A stretch of 64,000 nt of DNA from positions 1 through 64,000 of the forward strand of contig QLIY01000074.1 of the NCBI GenBank assembly GCA_003260075.1, given 5' to 3'. Position 1 is the stretch's first letter. Every line of letters begins with the position of its first letter. The translations under genes and the position numbers were made by a program. The notes under the pieces were generated by a model, which was given only the letters and a program-made list of their open reading frames with translations, did not search any database and was not told the origin of the DNA. This document shows positions 34,501 to 47,600 of the stretch, in pieces. The stretch comes from Phallusia mammillata. Lineage: Eukaryota; Chordata; Ascidiacea; Phlebobranchia; Ascidiidae.

Positions 34501-37500
34501 AATCATAGAGTACTGAGAGTATTTTCACTTCGATCACTGCTTTAGACATTTTTAAACACTCTCATAGTCTCTTGGTATAGTTTACGTGGCATAAAACCAC
34601 ATTTATGTATTAAATGAGTTTATTATTGTTTCCAAGTGAACTTCTGTTTTATGAATTGTTGCGGAAACGATTGTAAGTTCAAAAGTATAATAGATTACCC
34701 TACCTGGTCTCAAATAAACTCGAAACTAATAGCAATTGTCTTTGCACAGCTATTTATATGTTTGCTTTTTACCAGGGTGTGAGTGTCCGACAGGGCTTGT
34801 GCGTTTGAACGATACGTGTGTGAAAGCTTCGGACTGTCCTTGTTACCACGATGGGAAATTTTACAGCATTGGCCAAACAGCTATGGACGGTTGTGCAGTC
34901 ATGTAAGGGTTATTATCTGGTTATAGAGGAACAACCATTTTAAATATTACTTGTCCGGTTAAAAATGCGCATTTAAATTCATTGCTACAACCATTTTAAA
35001 CATCGATTGTCTGGTTAAAAATGCGCAAATAAATTAATTGTTACAACCATTTTAGATATCACTTTTCGGGTTAAAATGTGCATTTAAATTCATTGCTACA
35101 ACCATTTTAAAAATCACTTGTCTGGTTAAAAATACGCATTTAAATTCATTGCTACAACCATTTATAGTATCGCGTGTCCTGTTGGAAATAGACAGGTAAA
35201 ATTCATTACTAAGTTATAACAATTTAATTTAACATCTAAAGTTAGATTATTTGGCTACAATGTAGTCTAAAATTTGTACCTTCAAACTATCAGGGAAAAC
35301 AATAATTGCTACTTATTTTTATTTTTCAATAGAACTTGTCTGGCGAACCAAACCTGGTCCATCAACCGTCACGGGTGCCACGACGAATGCAGTATCGTCG
35401 GCGGTTCTTACATAAAATCTTTCGATGGGAAACGCTTCAACTTCCGTGGTCCGTGCGAATACCTACTGGCCTCTGATAACTGCAATGGTGGGAATATTGT
35501 GGATACAACCAGAACCAACTTTTTCTGGAGAATCACAGTGAAAAGTCGAGATTGCCAGGGCTCTAACCAAGCTATGTGTGACACAACTGTGCATATTATC
35601 AACGGGGTACGTCGCGCCTTGTCGAATGTTGTAAAACCATTTAAAATTTGAATTGAAAACGCGCTGCTGTGTGTTTCAGGCCAGATATCACAAAATAATG
35701 TAAGTCGTATTTATTTAGCGCAACCGTTATACATAATAAGGTGTAGCAGCAACGCGTTTTGCCACGAATTGTACCCTCCTTAATGTTTAAACGTTGCGCA
35801 GCTATTTTAGGCTTGGGATTGTTTTTTAGTGCAATCGTGTTGCTATGTTTGTTATTTTCTAACTTAAAACTTAATTTAGCTAAACTTACCTACATTTTAA
35901 CTGAGTTTTGCATTTTTAGTGTCATTTTGTATTATTAAAGCTTCGAGCTTGAAATTAAACTTTTTTAAACGTGGGGGGGGGGCTAATTTAGCTAAACTTA
36001 CCTACATTTTAACTGAGGTTTGCATTTTTAGTGTCGTTTTGTATTATTAAAGCTTCGAGCTTGAAATTAAACTTTTTTAAACGTTTTATGACAGAAATTC
36101 GAAACAACTCTTACCCCTGAAAACAACGACATTCAACTTTTGCCTGAGCGGGCATTAAATATCGAATTCATTGGCTCTTTCCTTGTAGTGTTTTCGACAA
36201 AGACACATATCATTGCTATTTTAAGAAACAAACAAAAAACTATGGGCCATGTGCTGTGGGATAAAAAGACTAACGTCTACGTCCGTTTTAACAAAGAAAA
36301 TACGGTGAGTAAAGCAAATTTTATTTTGAAAGACAGTAAAATAATAAGTACTATACAAAATTTCATCAATATCTCATTGATCTGTTTTAGAATTGCAGAA
36401 AGTAAAAAACTTTTTCGTTCCTGTACAAAAAAATATATCACCTAAATCTGCTTGCTGCCAAGTTGTTATTTTCATAAATTTTTAAGACCTATGAACAGGG
36501 TTGCCATACCGTCCGTATTTCTAAGATTTGTCCTTATTTTAAAGAGCAGTGGCTCAGAAAAATGTATTGTCCTAATTTCTACGAAATGTTCTTTTTGACT
36601 TTCATCCTTATTTTGTCCTATTTTTTTTTTAAATTACAATTCAAATCCCTGCTACAAGTAAAAACCTAGACACGAGTTGTCGTGAGATGCAAAAAGTGTT
36701 TTTATTACTTCTGGTCAAAAATTTCGCATGTGATATGTGATGGTTCGTATAAATGCAAAGATTTGTTCAAAAACGTTTGTTTCGTTTCGTATGAAAATCT
36801 AACTTTTCAGTTGCTCTATTTTTGGGTTCATGTCGATGGCAAACCTGCCTATAAAACTGTAGGCTAATCGTCTTGTTTTTACCGGTAGTATTTGGGTCAA
36901 CTTATGCGATACAACTTTTGACAGTTTGTTCCTAAATGCGGTTTGTGCGGAAGTTTGGACGGCGATGCCTCGAACGATTTTACCACGCTGAACAACGACG
37001 TTCCCACTTCGCCTATAGACTTCGGGAATAGTTGGAAAGTGTCGTCGCAATGCGGTGACGTTGATGCTCCGGAACCTGCCGATTGTGGCACCAAGCTGGC
37101 GTGGGCTATAAACAAATGCAACATTCTTTACACTGAAGTTTTCGATGAATGTAGAGCAAAGGTAATTACCTTTACGTGGTTTCAACTTTCAACCAAACTT
37201 GTATGTAAGCCGTTTGTATAAATAATATAGGAAGCAAACATTATTACAATAATCCAGCCAGACATTCACTTTAGAGCAGAGTTAAAAATTGCGCCGACTT
37301 TTCGGATCGGGTCTGGTTTATTTTGAAAACCACGGTATGCTTCGGATCGGGTCTGGTTTATTTTGAAAACCACGGTATGCTTCGGGCCGGACTTTCGGGA
37401 TTATTTGTGACACAATTATACAACTTTTGGGCGTAATACAGATTTCCCACAAAAAATCGGGTAATTCATGAACGCGCTGACCTTGAAAAGGATCCAATTA

Positions 37501-38578
37501 TTTATAAAACCTCATTTCCAATACAGGTTGCCGCCGATTCCTATTTTCACCAATGTACTAATGAAACATGTTCGTGTGATTCTGGAGGGGACTGCGAGTG
37601 TTTCTGTTCCAGTATTTCCGATTACGCGATGGCGTGTGGTGCACACGGAATAGCTGTCGGGTGGCGAAGTGCTTCAGTGTGTCGTGAGTTTAACTTTCCT
37701 CTTATTTCAAAAATTGTTTCTGGCGTGTTCTTGGGTGAATTTTAAAGTTGGTTTGCTATAAAACCACTAGCTTGTAGTTCTTATGTCTACATTTTTGGAA
37801 AAAAAGCAAAGTTGTAGTAACTGGTCAACAACTTAGTTATGCATACGTTTTCGAAGCAAGTTAAACCCTGTTTCTATGGCCAGTAAGGGTCTGGACAATT
37901 TTAGCCTGTATGTAAAAAAGCGGCCTGTATGGAAAAAGCTGGTTGTTTACTGTCAAGAATTACAACACAATAACATCGTACCCCTATTTGTAATAATAGA
38001 TCCAGCACAAATACATTTCTTAACCTTTATATACTTTCAGCAATGATGTGTGAATCTTACAACACAAAACCCAGCGAGTGCACATGGAAGTACAACCCTT
38101 GTACAGTGTGTACGAAATACTGCTGTGCTGATATAACTGTGTGTATTGACGGCTGTGTGGAAAGCTGTCAGCCAGAGTAAGTGAACAAAAATCTTGCCAA
38201 CATTTTCCTCTAATAACAATGATATGGACATAAACGTAGCAATTAAAATACCATTTTAGACAAACATTGATAAAACAGGAAGTTAGAAATCAATACAGAG
38301 AGTGTAATGTACAGTTGATTGCTTCTTTACCAACTTAGTCTATGTACTGATTACTTGGTGCGTAAGCTATGTATTCGCCGAAAAGTAAAAAACGCAAAAC
38401 ACAAGTATGGAAAGACACCAGAGTTTCGGCAGACAGGCAAAGGACACACACGTTTTCTTGCTGACTTCCAATATATTTTTATCATATATTTAAGTTGTGC
38501 TTGTTTAGTGAAAGAAAGACTCGAAAGCTATTTCTATAAGTTGAGCATCGAACCTTGTTATGCAAACTGTGTTTTTTT

Positions 38579-38661
<83 letters not shown>

Positions 38662-41600
38662 AGGCTTGTGTCCAACCTGGCCAATGTGGTCCCTGTATTT
38701 TGGCCCCTACTCCTACCCGTAAGTTACAAACCAGCTTCAAATAAATTTGTTAAACCGGGGGAAATTCCTCACAAAGGAAGAAGGAATTTACTTTAATTTG
38801 TACATGTGGTTTGTAAATAGACAGCTTTGCTCCGGGAATATAACCAGTAAAGTTGATTAAAGAATTTTTTTATAGATCTTTGTATGGTTAGGTATCTACA
38901 TCTATGTAGTTTTGGGAGGAACAAAAATGTTTTAAACAGTTTCGTGAGGATTTTGTCTATAAAGGATAAGAACCACTGTGTTAAGTTGTTCTTCGATGAC
39001 AAAAGCTTTCCTTGACAAACAAACAATAGCAAAGACATGATTTCAGATGGTTTATAATCACTGTTGCTTTTATTGCTTGCACATGTGCGTGTTTTTTGCA
39101 TCTTTTTGCATTTTGCAGCTGGTTGCCAGGAAGAAGAGGAAAGAGTTTGCGGATTTTCAGAGTACGTGAGCAACCATGTCCCGTCTGTGGCTAGCCTAGT
39201 GGAGATCGAGGACATAAACACTGCAAAGGAGTCTCTCGGAGAAATGTGCCCTGCATATGATCGTGGTATCAAGTGCAGAAAAGTGTTTGCTCCGAATGAT
39301 ACCCTCCCAGAAAATGTGACTTGTGACCCAATCAACGGTCTTAGATGCGAAAATAGGGTACGAAATGTTTTGTTTCGCTCAAAGGAGATTTCTTTTATTT
39401 AACTTAGTTTAAAATTGATAACAATTTTTCCACCATTAATCCAGGTTAAAATAACGTTAGTTTCTCCACATAAAGGTGTCCTCGAGACCGCATTTATGTC
39501 ACAAAAATAAACCTGATTACTTCCTTTTACAGTCAATCAATGTTGTAGTGTCAACGCACTAACTCTATAGGCCCTTCAACCATTTTTATGTATTTTTCAG
39601 GGCACTGATATCTGCGACAACTATGAAATTAGCATAAACTGTTGTCGCTGTGTGCCCAAGTGTGATCAAGAATGCCCAGAGAAGCCGAAGTGTGAACCTA
39701 ACGAGGAACTGATAACGGATACTACAAGTTCTTGCTGTGAATCCTACAGTTGCAAATGTATAGGATGCTACCACAACAATGAATTAAAGGTTTGTTTTAA
39801 ACGTTATACTTATAAGCTTAGTTTATATAAAAGTTGTACTAATCGTTTACAACGTGTGACTGTTTCTTGCAATTTTAAAACGAATTATAATTTATCTATG
39901 CTAAAGGGCACTTAATCAATGTTATTTGCCTTACTTTTATTTTTTGCGTGTATTCCCATCCCTAAAGATACGCAAACTATATACTGGCAACATACGCTTG
40001 GGTGTAAAACAAAGTTTGTTTAATGACAAGAAGAGCTTTGAGAACATTTAACACCCTGAGATGTGTTTAGGCTGGCAATACATCGTGGACAGAGAATTGT
40101 ACAACAGTTAGTTGTGATCCAGAGCAAAAAACTGACGGAAGTGTCTGTTACAAAATTACATCAAAACCTACTCCATGTCAATACGACGAATGCCCAGCGT
40201 ACGCTCAACTGGAAACTGTGTCAACTAATACCGATGCATGCTGCGAAACAAAGCATTGTGGTAAGTATTGTTACTTTATTTTGGCAATAGAGAAAAGTTA
40301 TTGTTTCTTTAATGCTGATGTGTCTGTCTGTCTGTTTGTGTAAAATACGGTTTATAAACATCAACTTCAAAGTTTGACTATGCAATCGTAATATATAACT
40401 CATTGAACAGAAAGAAATGCGTTTAATCTTGCAATCAAAATACGATGCTTGTAATCTGACAAATCTTAGAAGAATACTCTTATTGTAGTACATATCTTTT
40501 TTTAATCACACATGGTAATTGCCAAAACGTGTCACATGCTAGTTTTGCATTGCCAGGTTACTAATTGATCTATTTTATCGACTTGTTTGAAGTAAAGTTG
40601 TAGGTTCAAACTGCTCACAACGCTGGACAATTAACGTAACGCCTCATCTTAAAAAAACTATTTTCTTTCCTCAACAGTATGCAAGGACGAGTATGACCCA
40701 GCTGTAGCGGAGGCACTAAACTGCACTGCACCAGAAATTCGAGTATTCACCAACTATACTGAAGGCGATTTAATATGTAAGACGGCGGCTTGTGAGTGTC
40801 CGCCGGAGATGGAGAGAACCCATTGCGTAAATGAAACCACGTGTCCAACAGACGGGTGTCACAAGATGTCGGAATTCATTTGCGGTTGTGCGACATCAAG
40901 TGAATGCGGTAAGTGAAAAAGTTCTTAAAGTAACATACAAAAATTTACAATTCTTATTTTGTTTCCTTAGTTAATCGTGCACTGTTCTACGCCCATTCAG
41001 TGTTATTTACCCTGATAAAAGCGACCTGCATAGACGTCGAAACGTCGAAACAAAACAAAATTTGCAAAAGAGCTGTATATTTGATATTATGCCTGGCAGA
41101 AACAGCTTATATACGTAACAAACAATATTTATAAATCATTTATATTTGCGCTTAGTACATAGGGTTCAGATTTTAGTATCATAAGAACCTATGTCACTGT
41201 GATCTCTCTAAATATTGCTGTACGAGCATTGTAGCCTACCCTTTATTTGATATACTTTCTCACAGTGTGTGACCCTGCCGATTGCACAAAGGCGCCCACT
41301 TGTGGCGAGTGTAAGATCCTTAACACGACCGAAGCCGGTACGCCAGGAAGCCCTGACATGAGATGTGCTTACGATACCTGTTGTCCAAAACATGAGTGTG
41401 TCCCTGTTGCTTGCGCGGAAGACACGACCGAGTGTGCTGATTACGAGGACAAGGTATAAACATTTGCCCAACAAGATTTTTAAATCATTGATGATTACTT
41501 TATCATGCCCGCTGTTGAAAATTTTAAACGAACAAACGTAAAATAAATTATTGGTTTTATTCCGTTTTCTCTTTTTAGTTGTTGGCTGAAAGTGTGTTTA

Positions 41601-44600
41601 TTTCTAAAGTATTGTAGTTTTTGTAACAACATACATTTCAACAATGCCCTTTTTTATAAAAAATGGAAAACTTTTATAAATATGCTTTATACGTTTCACG
41701 TTTTCTACTATAGCTTTTAACAAATTTTATAATAAATGAACGCATCCTAAATCCGTTTTATGTTGATCACTACAAGTATTGCTGGTAATGTCTCGTTATT
41801 TTAAAGGAGCCAAAGTCGGTGCGTGAAACCGAAGTATTTGTTGTTTAAGTGTTTAAAATTTTTAACACACATGTTAGAACCATGTTTCTGTTCCTCAGGT
41901 TACATCAGACCTTGAGGGAACTTGTTGCCCCGCATACAATTGCTCCTGTAACGAAACAAAGTGCAAAGTTTTTGAACCATCGTGTGGCATTCAAGAAGAA
42001 CTTACCACGGTAAGTCTATTAAATTCAAACGTTGGCGACCTAATTAAAAGTCCAAACCTTTTTAGTGCCCCTTAAGTTATAGTGATTTTTTTCGAATTAT
42101 AAGTCTACAATAACTATTAAACAAACCAAATTGGAGTAATTGACATAAAACTCAAGGAGAATAGACAGCGTTGTATGTATTAAATTGTGTTTTTCAATAA
42201 TTTTTCAAACCCTGATTAGACGTTACTTTTTTACAAATAGGCCAAAACACTTCCTTTTGGAAACTCGATCTCGTAACCGCTGCTTTGGTGTTACTTACCT
42301 CTGGTCTTAGTGTGTGTGCAGTTGTACTGTTGTTTTATACTTTGTTTAGATTTTGCTTTAAACGTTATCTATTTCTTCAACTTTTCCTTTGCCCAGGTTG
42401 GAGAGCTAAACGATTGCTGTGATCGGAAGGAATGCAACTGCACAAAATGTTATGACAGTGCAACAGGAGAGGTCTACAACATCGACGACGATTGGAAAGA
42501 TTCAACTGACTCCTGCATTCAATATGTATGCGTTTGTGTATTGTTAGTGTTATAATTGGGCACGAGTAGAGACCGCGCTGTATTGCCTGGGATAATATGA
42601 CTGCCTTAAAAGCGCTGAGCATTTTTATTCATGGCATTATGAACACTGCAATGCTTTTTGACACGTTTTCTAAAATAATGAGCAACTAAATGCATTAGAG
42701 TTATCTTATTGACATTGTGTTGAACCAAATTGTTTGTTGCGGCAACATGATAATTTAGCAATCACCTAATTGTAAATCACTTTTCAGCATTTTTTGTAAA
42801 CAAATTAGTCAACCTGCGAAATGTAGCTTTTGGACAAGTGGGTGCGTTTTAGTTACTAATCTATCCATATTATTAGATTTCGACCTACGGGCCGTCATAA
42901 TAGGATACGTTTCTGAGTGTTTTTCAAACTATGGTCATTTACTTTAACAGACTTGCACCCTAAATTCAACTGCACCCGATTCTTGTCCATACAGCCAACG
43001 TGCCGACCTTCGAGATTATTGTTTACATGCAGTATGCCCTGTTAACGAGTATCTGGTGACAGACACATCAGCAAGCACAGAATGTTGCCCAGGGGAATGT
43101 TGCAAATCGGGATGCTTGGACGAAGGGATGGTGCATGGGGTGAGTAAACACGTTTGATTGCCGATTTTCCACATTTTGTAACAAAAGTGTGACTGACATT
43201 TTCGTTCGGCATTTTACCAAATAAATCGATTTGCTGCCATGGCATTACCATAGTGCAGTGGTTCCTAACCTTTTTGTCCTGTGCACCATTTTAGTCGATT
43301 TTAGTCGATCAAATCTAATCCCCCCCTACAAATTTAGTTTTCTAAAATATCATTTAAATTAACATTTTAATGTAATTCTTAGAACAGAAACTAAACTCTC
43401 GATTATAAGATCTATAGCTTTTAATATATACGATCTTTAACTTTCTTTTCCTCAGCTCATGTGTGGCAACTGCAGCAATAACACATAGCACAGACAACCA
43501 GTAAGAGATTAATATAAAATATATTGTAACACAAAATCCCCCTACAAATTACAAAATCCCCCCCCTAATAGGGAATTCCCCTCTGGTTGGGAACCACTGC
43601 CATAGTGTACAAACCCTCGATTTACGTTCTAATCCTGATGTATTCTGAAAAAGAAAATTACTAATGATGTGTTTCTCAAAAAAAATATTTAATATATTTT
43701 TTACATTAACACACTTGTTTTTTCTTTAATTGCCAACCGTTTGCTATCAGTTTATCTGTTTTCAACAACAAGAAAAATCATTTTCCTTTTATCCTTATTT
43801 TTTGGCTAATAATCTTGTAACTGTTGTTTACAGCCCGGAGAAGAGTGGGAAGTAAACAGTTGTTTGCGAAAACGCTGCGAATGTTCGTGCGCTGAAGGAT
43901 GTAATATAATGGAGATCCCTGAGTCCTGTCCCGGCCAAGTCGTACCAACGTGTGTTAACAGAATGGCTGCAACGGCAGAACGTTTTCCCGAAGACCCTTG
44001 CTGCCCTGACTATCAATGTCAATGTAAGTAACCCAAACTTTGCAGGATTCATGTTCTGTTAAAAACGTTTAAGTTGGCCTATCATGGATTCATGAAACCA
44101 TGGTCCCACTACGATAGTACCTGAAAGACAAATCTGTTGAAACGTGAGGTTACTTTAAAGGTATTTGCACTGCGTTTGGAGATCCACACTATTCGACTTT
44201 TGATGGTTCATCTTACGCATTCATGGGACAATGTCATTACACTTTGGTGACTTACAGAAATTCGGACCGCCTTCATATCTACAGGTATTTGGTGATGGGC
44301 ACATAGGTGGTTCTATCGTGGTTTTCATGTCCGAAAATGTTTTAACACATTGAAACTCTAGCAAGTCTGGTCTTACGTTATTAAAAAAAAAGGAAATTTA
44401 AAAATGGAAAAACAAATGTGCAGTCAATTCCCAGATTAGATACTCACATGTAACAAAACTTGCGCAGACATCGCACATACTTACAAAGAGCACTTCAAAA
44501 ACAGTTTTTCGAGCGCGAAAATCTTACTTTAAACCCCTTTATTTACTTTACATCAGTAAATCGCCGAAACGTTAAGATTCCTGGTTATTTTATAAGCACC

Positions 44601-47600
44601 TATTTTTTCCATACAGTGACAACACAGTGTGTTCGGATGAAAACGACAACCCTCTGACTTGCTTGAAAAAAGTTTTTGTAGAATGGGATGGGACACAGGT
44701 TGAACTGTACCGTGGACCAGGTCAAACACTGATGGAATCTGTAAGTTTGGCGAAGTGAATAAGAAAACTGTGTGTTGTATGTTAGATGTACATACTTTTG
44801 CTGATTCGATTCCAATAATGGTGTCTTGTTGACATTTGGGGCAAAACACATAATTATTTTCAGATAAATGGTTTAATATACTGATTTTGTACCAAACGAT
44901 TTTCTCGAGATGTATATTTAAAGATTAACAACATACCAAACATGAAATAAATTTAGGTTATCAAAACAAAAAACTTTCGAGTCAGTGTTAACTTTCAGGA
45001 AACATCAAAATCATAAGAATACTGAACGTATATTTCAGGTCAAAGTAAACGGCGTCGCGGTGCCTACGCTTCCTTGGTCTGAAGGTGGCATTTCTATCCG
45101 AATCGTGGCACGTCTAATTTTCTTACTAATTCCGGAGATCGATCTTACACTTGTGTACAACACAAACGCCAATGCTCCCTTGGTCAGCATAAAAATCCCA
45201 TTCTCTTCACATTTTAATCGCACTGTTGGTCTGTGCGGTAAGTACTTGTGACTTTTTGTCCTACTTCTGTAGTTTGTTATCTGCAGTTTAAGTAAGACAG
45301 CAATATCGTAGTTGCAGAACTAAATACGGGTTTGAAAAGAGCGTGTTTACAAACAAAACTACAAGAGTGCGAATGATATATACTAGAAAACTTTTTTATT
45401 CCACACGTTTAAACAATTGTTATTTGTAACCAGTGTTTTTTTAAGGTGTTTTGGGGGACCGAAACGGTCCCCCAAATTTCTCCAGCGGTTTCCCAAAATT
45501 TGGACTTGCAACTACAGTACTATTTTTTGGTATTTAAATGAAACACTTGCGGTCTCTTAAAACTACTTAGCGGTCACCCAAACCAAACCTTAAAAAAAAC
45601 TGTTTGTAACAAGTCGGTTTAGAGAGTGTGCGAGTTCAACTTGAGTTGCCAAGAGTTGCAATTTCGATCCTCGTAACATTGAGTTTTTTGTTGTTACTGT
45701 AGGAACATGTACCAACGACAGAAATGACGATTTTGAAGGGAAAAACGGCACCAAAATCGTCGACAAAAATGATTTTGGCCACAACTGGTTGGTGAATGTT
45801 ACTGATCAAGAATGTGAAAAGTGTACATCGCCATCTTGTCTTACCTGTAAACAGTAAGTGTTCTGAAACATTACATTACCGGACAAACTACGGCGTAGAT
45901 CAGAGAAAAATGTTGTTGTGTTTTTAAAGATTAAAGGAGCAAGGATATGAATTACCCCACCGGTGTAGTAATGCAACATGTGCTCCTGATGTGTGCGACA
46001 TCTTCAATTCAACTGAGTTTAAGAAATGTGAATCGCATGCAGACGCCGAACAATTTGCCAAGGCGTGTATTTTCGACGCGAACAAAACCAAAAAGGTATT
46101 CCACTCTAAACCACTCTGAACAAGAAACCAGTAACAAGCACCAGAGTGTGTTTTATTGTTGAAATTATAAGTGACAAATATGCTTTGTAAAAAAAAGTCA
46201 GGAACATTTGTAAATCTCAAATGGCGAAAGTGTTTTCCTAATTCTTTTCAACAAGGCAGACAGAATATACCCACACGTCATTCTAAATACAAGCGAAGAA
46301 AAAATAATTTAGTTCTGCATGACTCCTCATACTCATCAGAAAACATTTATGTACTTCTATTTATTATTTGACGACTTTGGTTTTGTAATGTATTTTAATT
46401 TTGTTTTTTAGCATGCAATTGTAGTTACCACAAGATTTTGTGTATTTTTAGTGCGATACTTGCCGCAGCAGTGCAGTGGAAGCATTTGTAAATCTCTGCT
46501 TGCAAAATGGTGTTTGTGTGGATCCAAATAATGTCATAGACTGTCAAGGTAAGACAACAGAAAGACATTAACATTATTTTGTCCACTGAAGCTTTGCAAA
46601 TCAACTAACATACCAAAAATTTCGCTGACACATTTCCATATTTTTCAACGCGTGAAGTGAATTACTTATTTTTCAATGTGCAACCAAACTTTTGGCTGAC
46701 TTGCTTAATGCGATCCGGTGGTGACAATTCATAGATTTTGCTCCTAAATTTCGTTTGACTATTTAGGTTTTACACATACCTCTTTGTCGCTCTAATTATT
46801 TTTTCTATCCTTTAAACTTCTGCTTAACGTGTTCTTTACCAAAGCCGAATTTCATTAATTCCAAAGAAAGTCCCAACTTTAAAGCCTAATCAATTTTGTC
46901 GCAGTTGAAGAATGTACAGAGGAAGGTACAGAATACCGACGGTGTGCAAAGGTTTGTGAAATTGATCAAACATGTCAATCCTACGAGACATCAGTGCCCG
47001 GATCTTGTCAAAGTGAACAGCTCGTCACCGGGTGTGTGTGCAAACCTGGTTACGTAAGACGAGACGCCAGTACGACAGAGTGCGTTAAAACCGAATGTAA
47101 GTGAACAGACTACGACTAGGTTACGTCATACAAACAAAAGTTGTTTAGGTTTTTTACGAACCTCTCGATAGTTCAAACCTTGTTTAAAATATTTCCCCAA
47201 ATCGCCAAATTGACTCTTGGATCCACTAAAGCAGCGGTTCCCAACCTGTGGGTCGCGACCCTAACTAGAGTCGTCTGACAATTTGCCTGGGGTCGCCTAA
47301 AGCAATGGTTCCCAACTAGTTTCAGGCAATGGACCACTAGCCCCAATAAAATAAACCCATGGACCACTTCGTTGTTGAGAAAAAAATTCAGTCAATTTTA
47401 AAAGCATACTAATTTTGTCCTTGGTGTCACCGCAACTTGGCAACTGTTATCTGGGGGTCACGACACCAGAAAGGTTAGGAACCGATGCACTAAAGAATTT
47501 TTTTAAACAGGTTGCTCGTGTAACGAACCGCCAACCTGTCTTGAATGGCAAACCCTTAACAAGATACCAACTGAAGGGTGTTGTCCAGAATACGAATGTG

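Noticed and set aside
34931..35210. A CRISPR-like array
   Set aside because: The units are head-to-tail with no distinct spacers, and the DNA is from an animal.
36811..36865. A small extra exon in VWD3 (reads [10 protein letters not shown])
   Set aside because: A good acceptor precedes it but there is no GT donor, and the direct join of 36304 to 36925 gives the proper C-G-L-C-G context.
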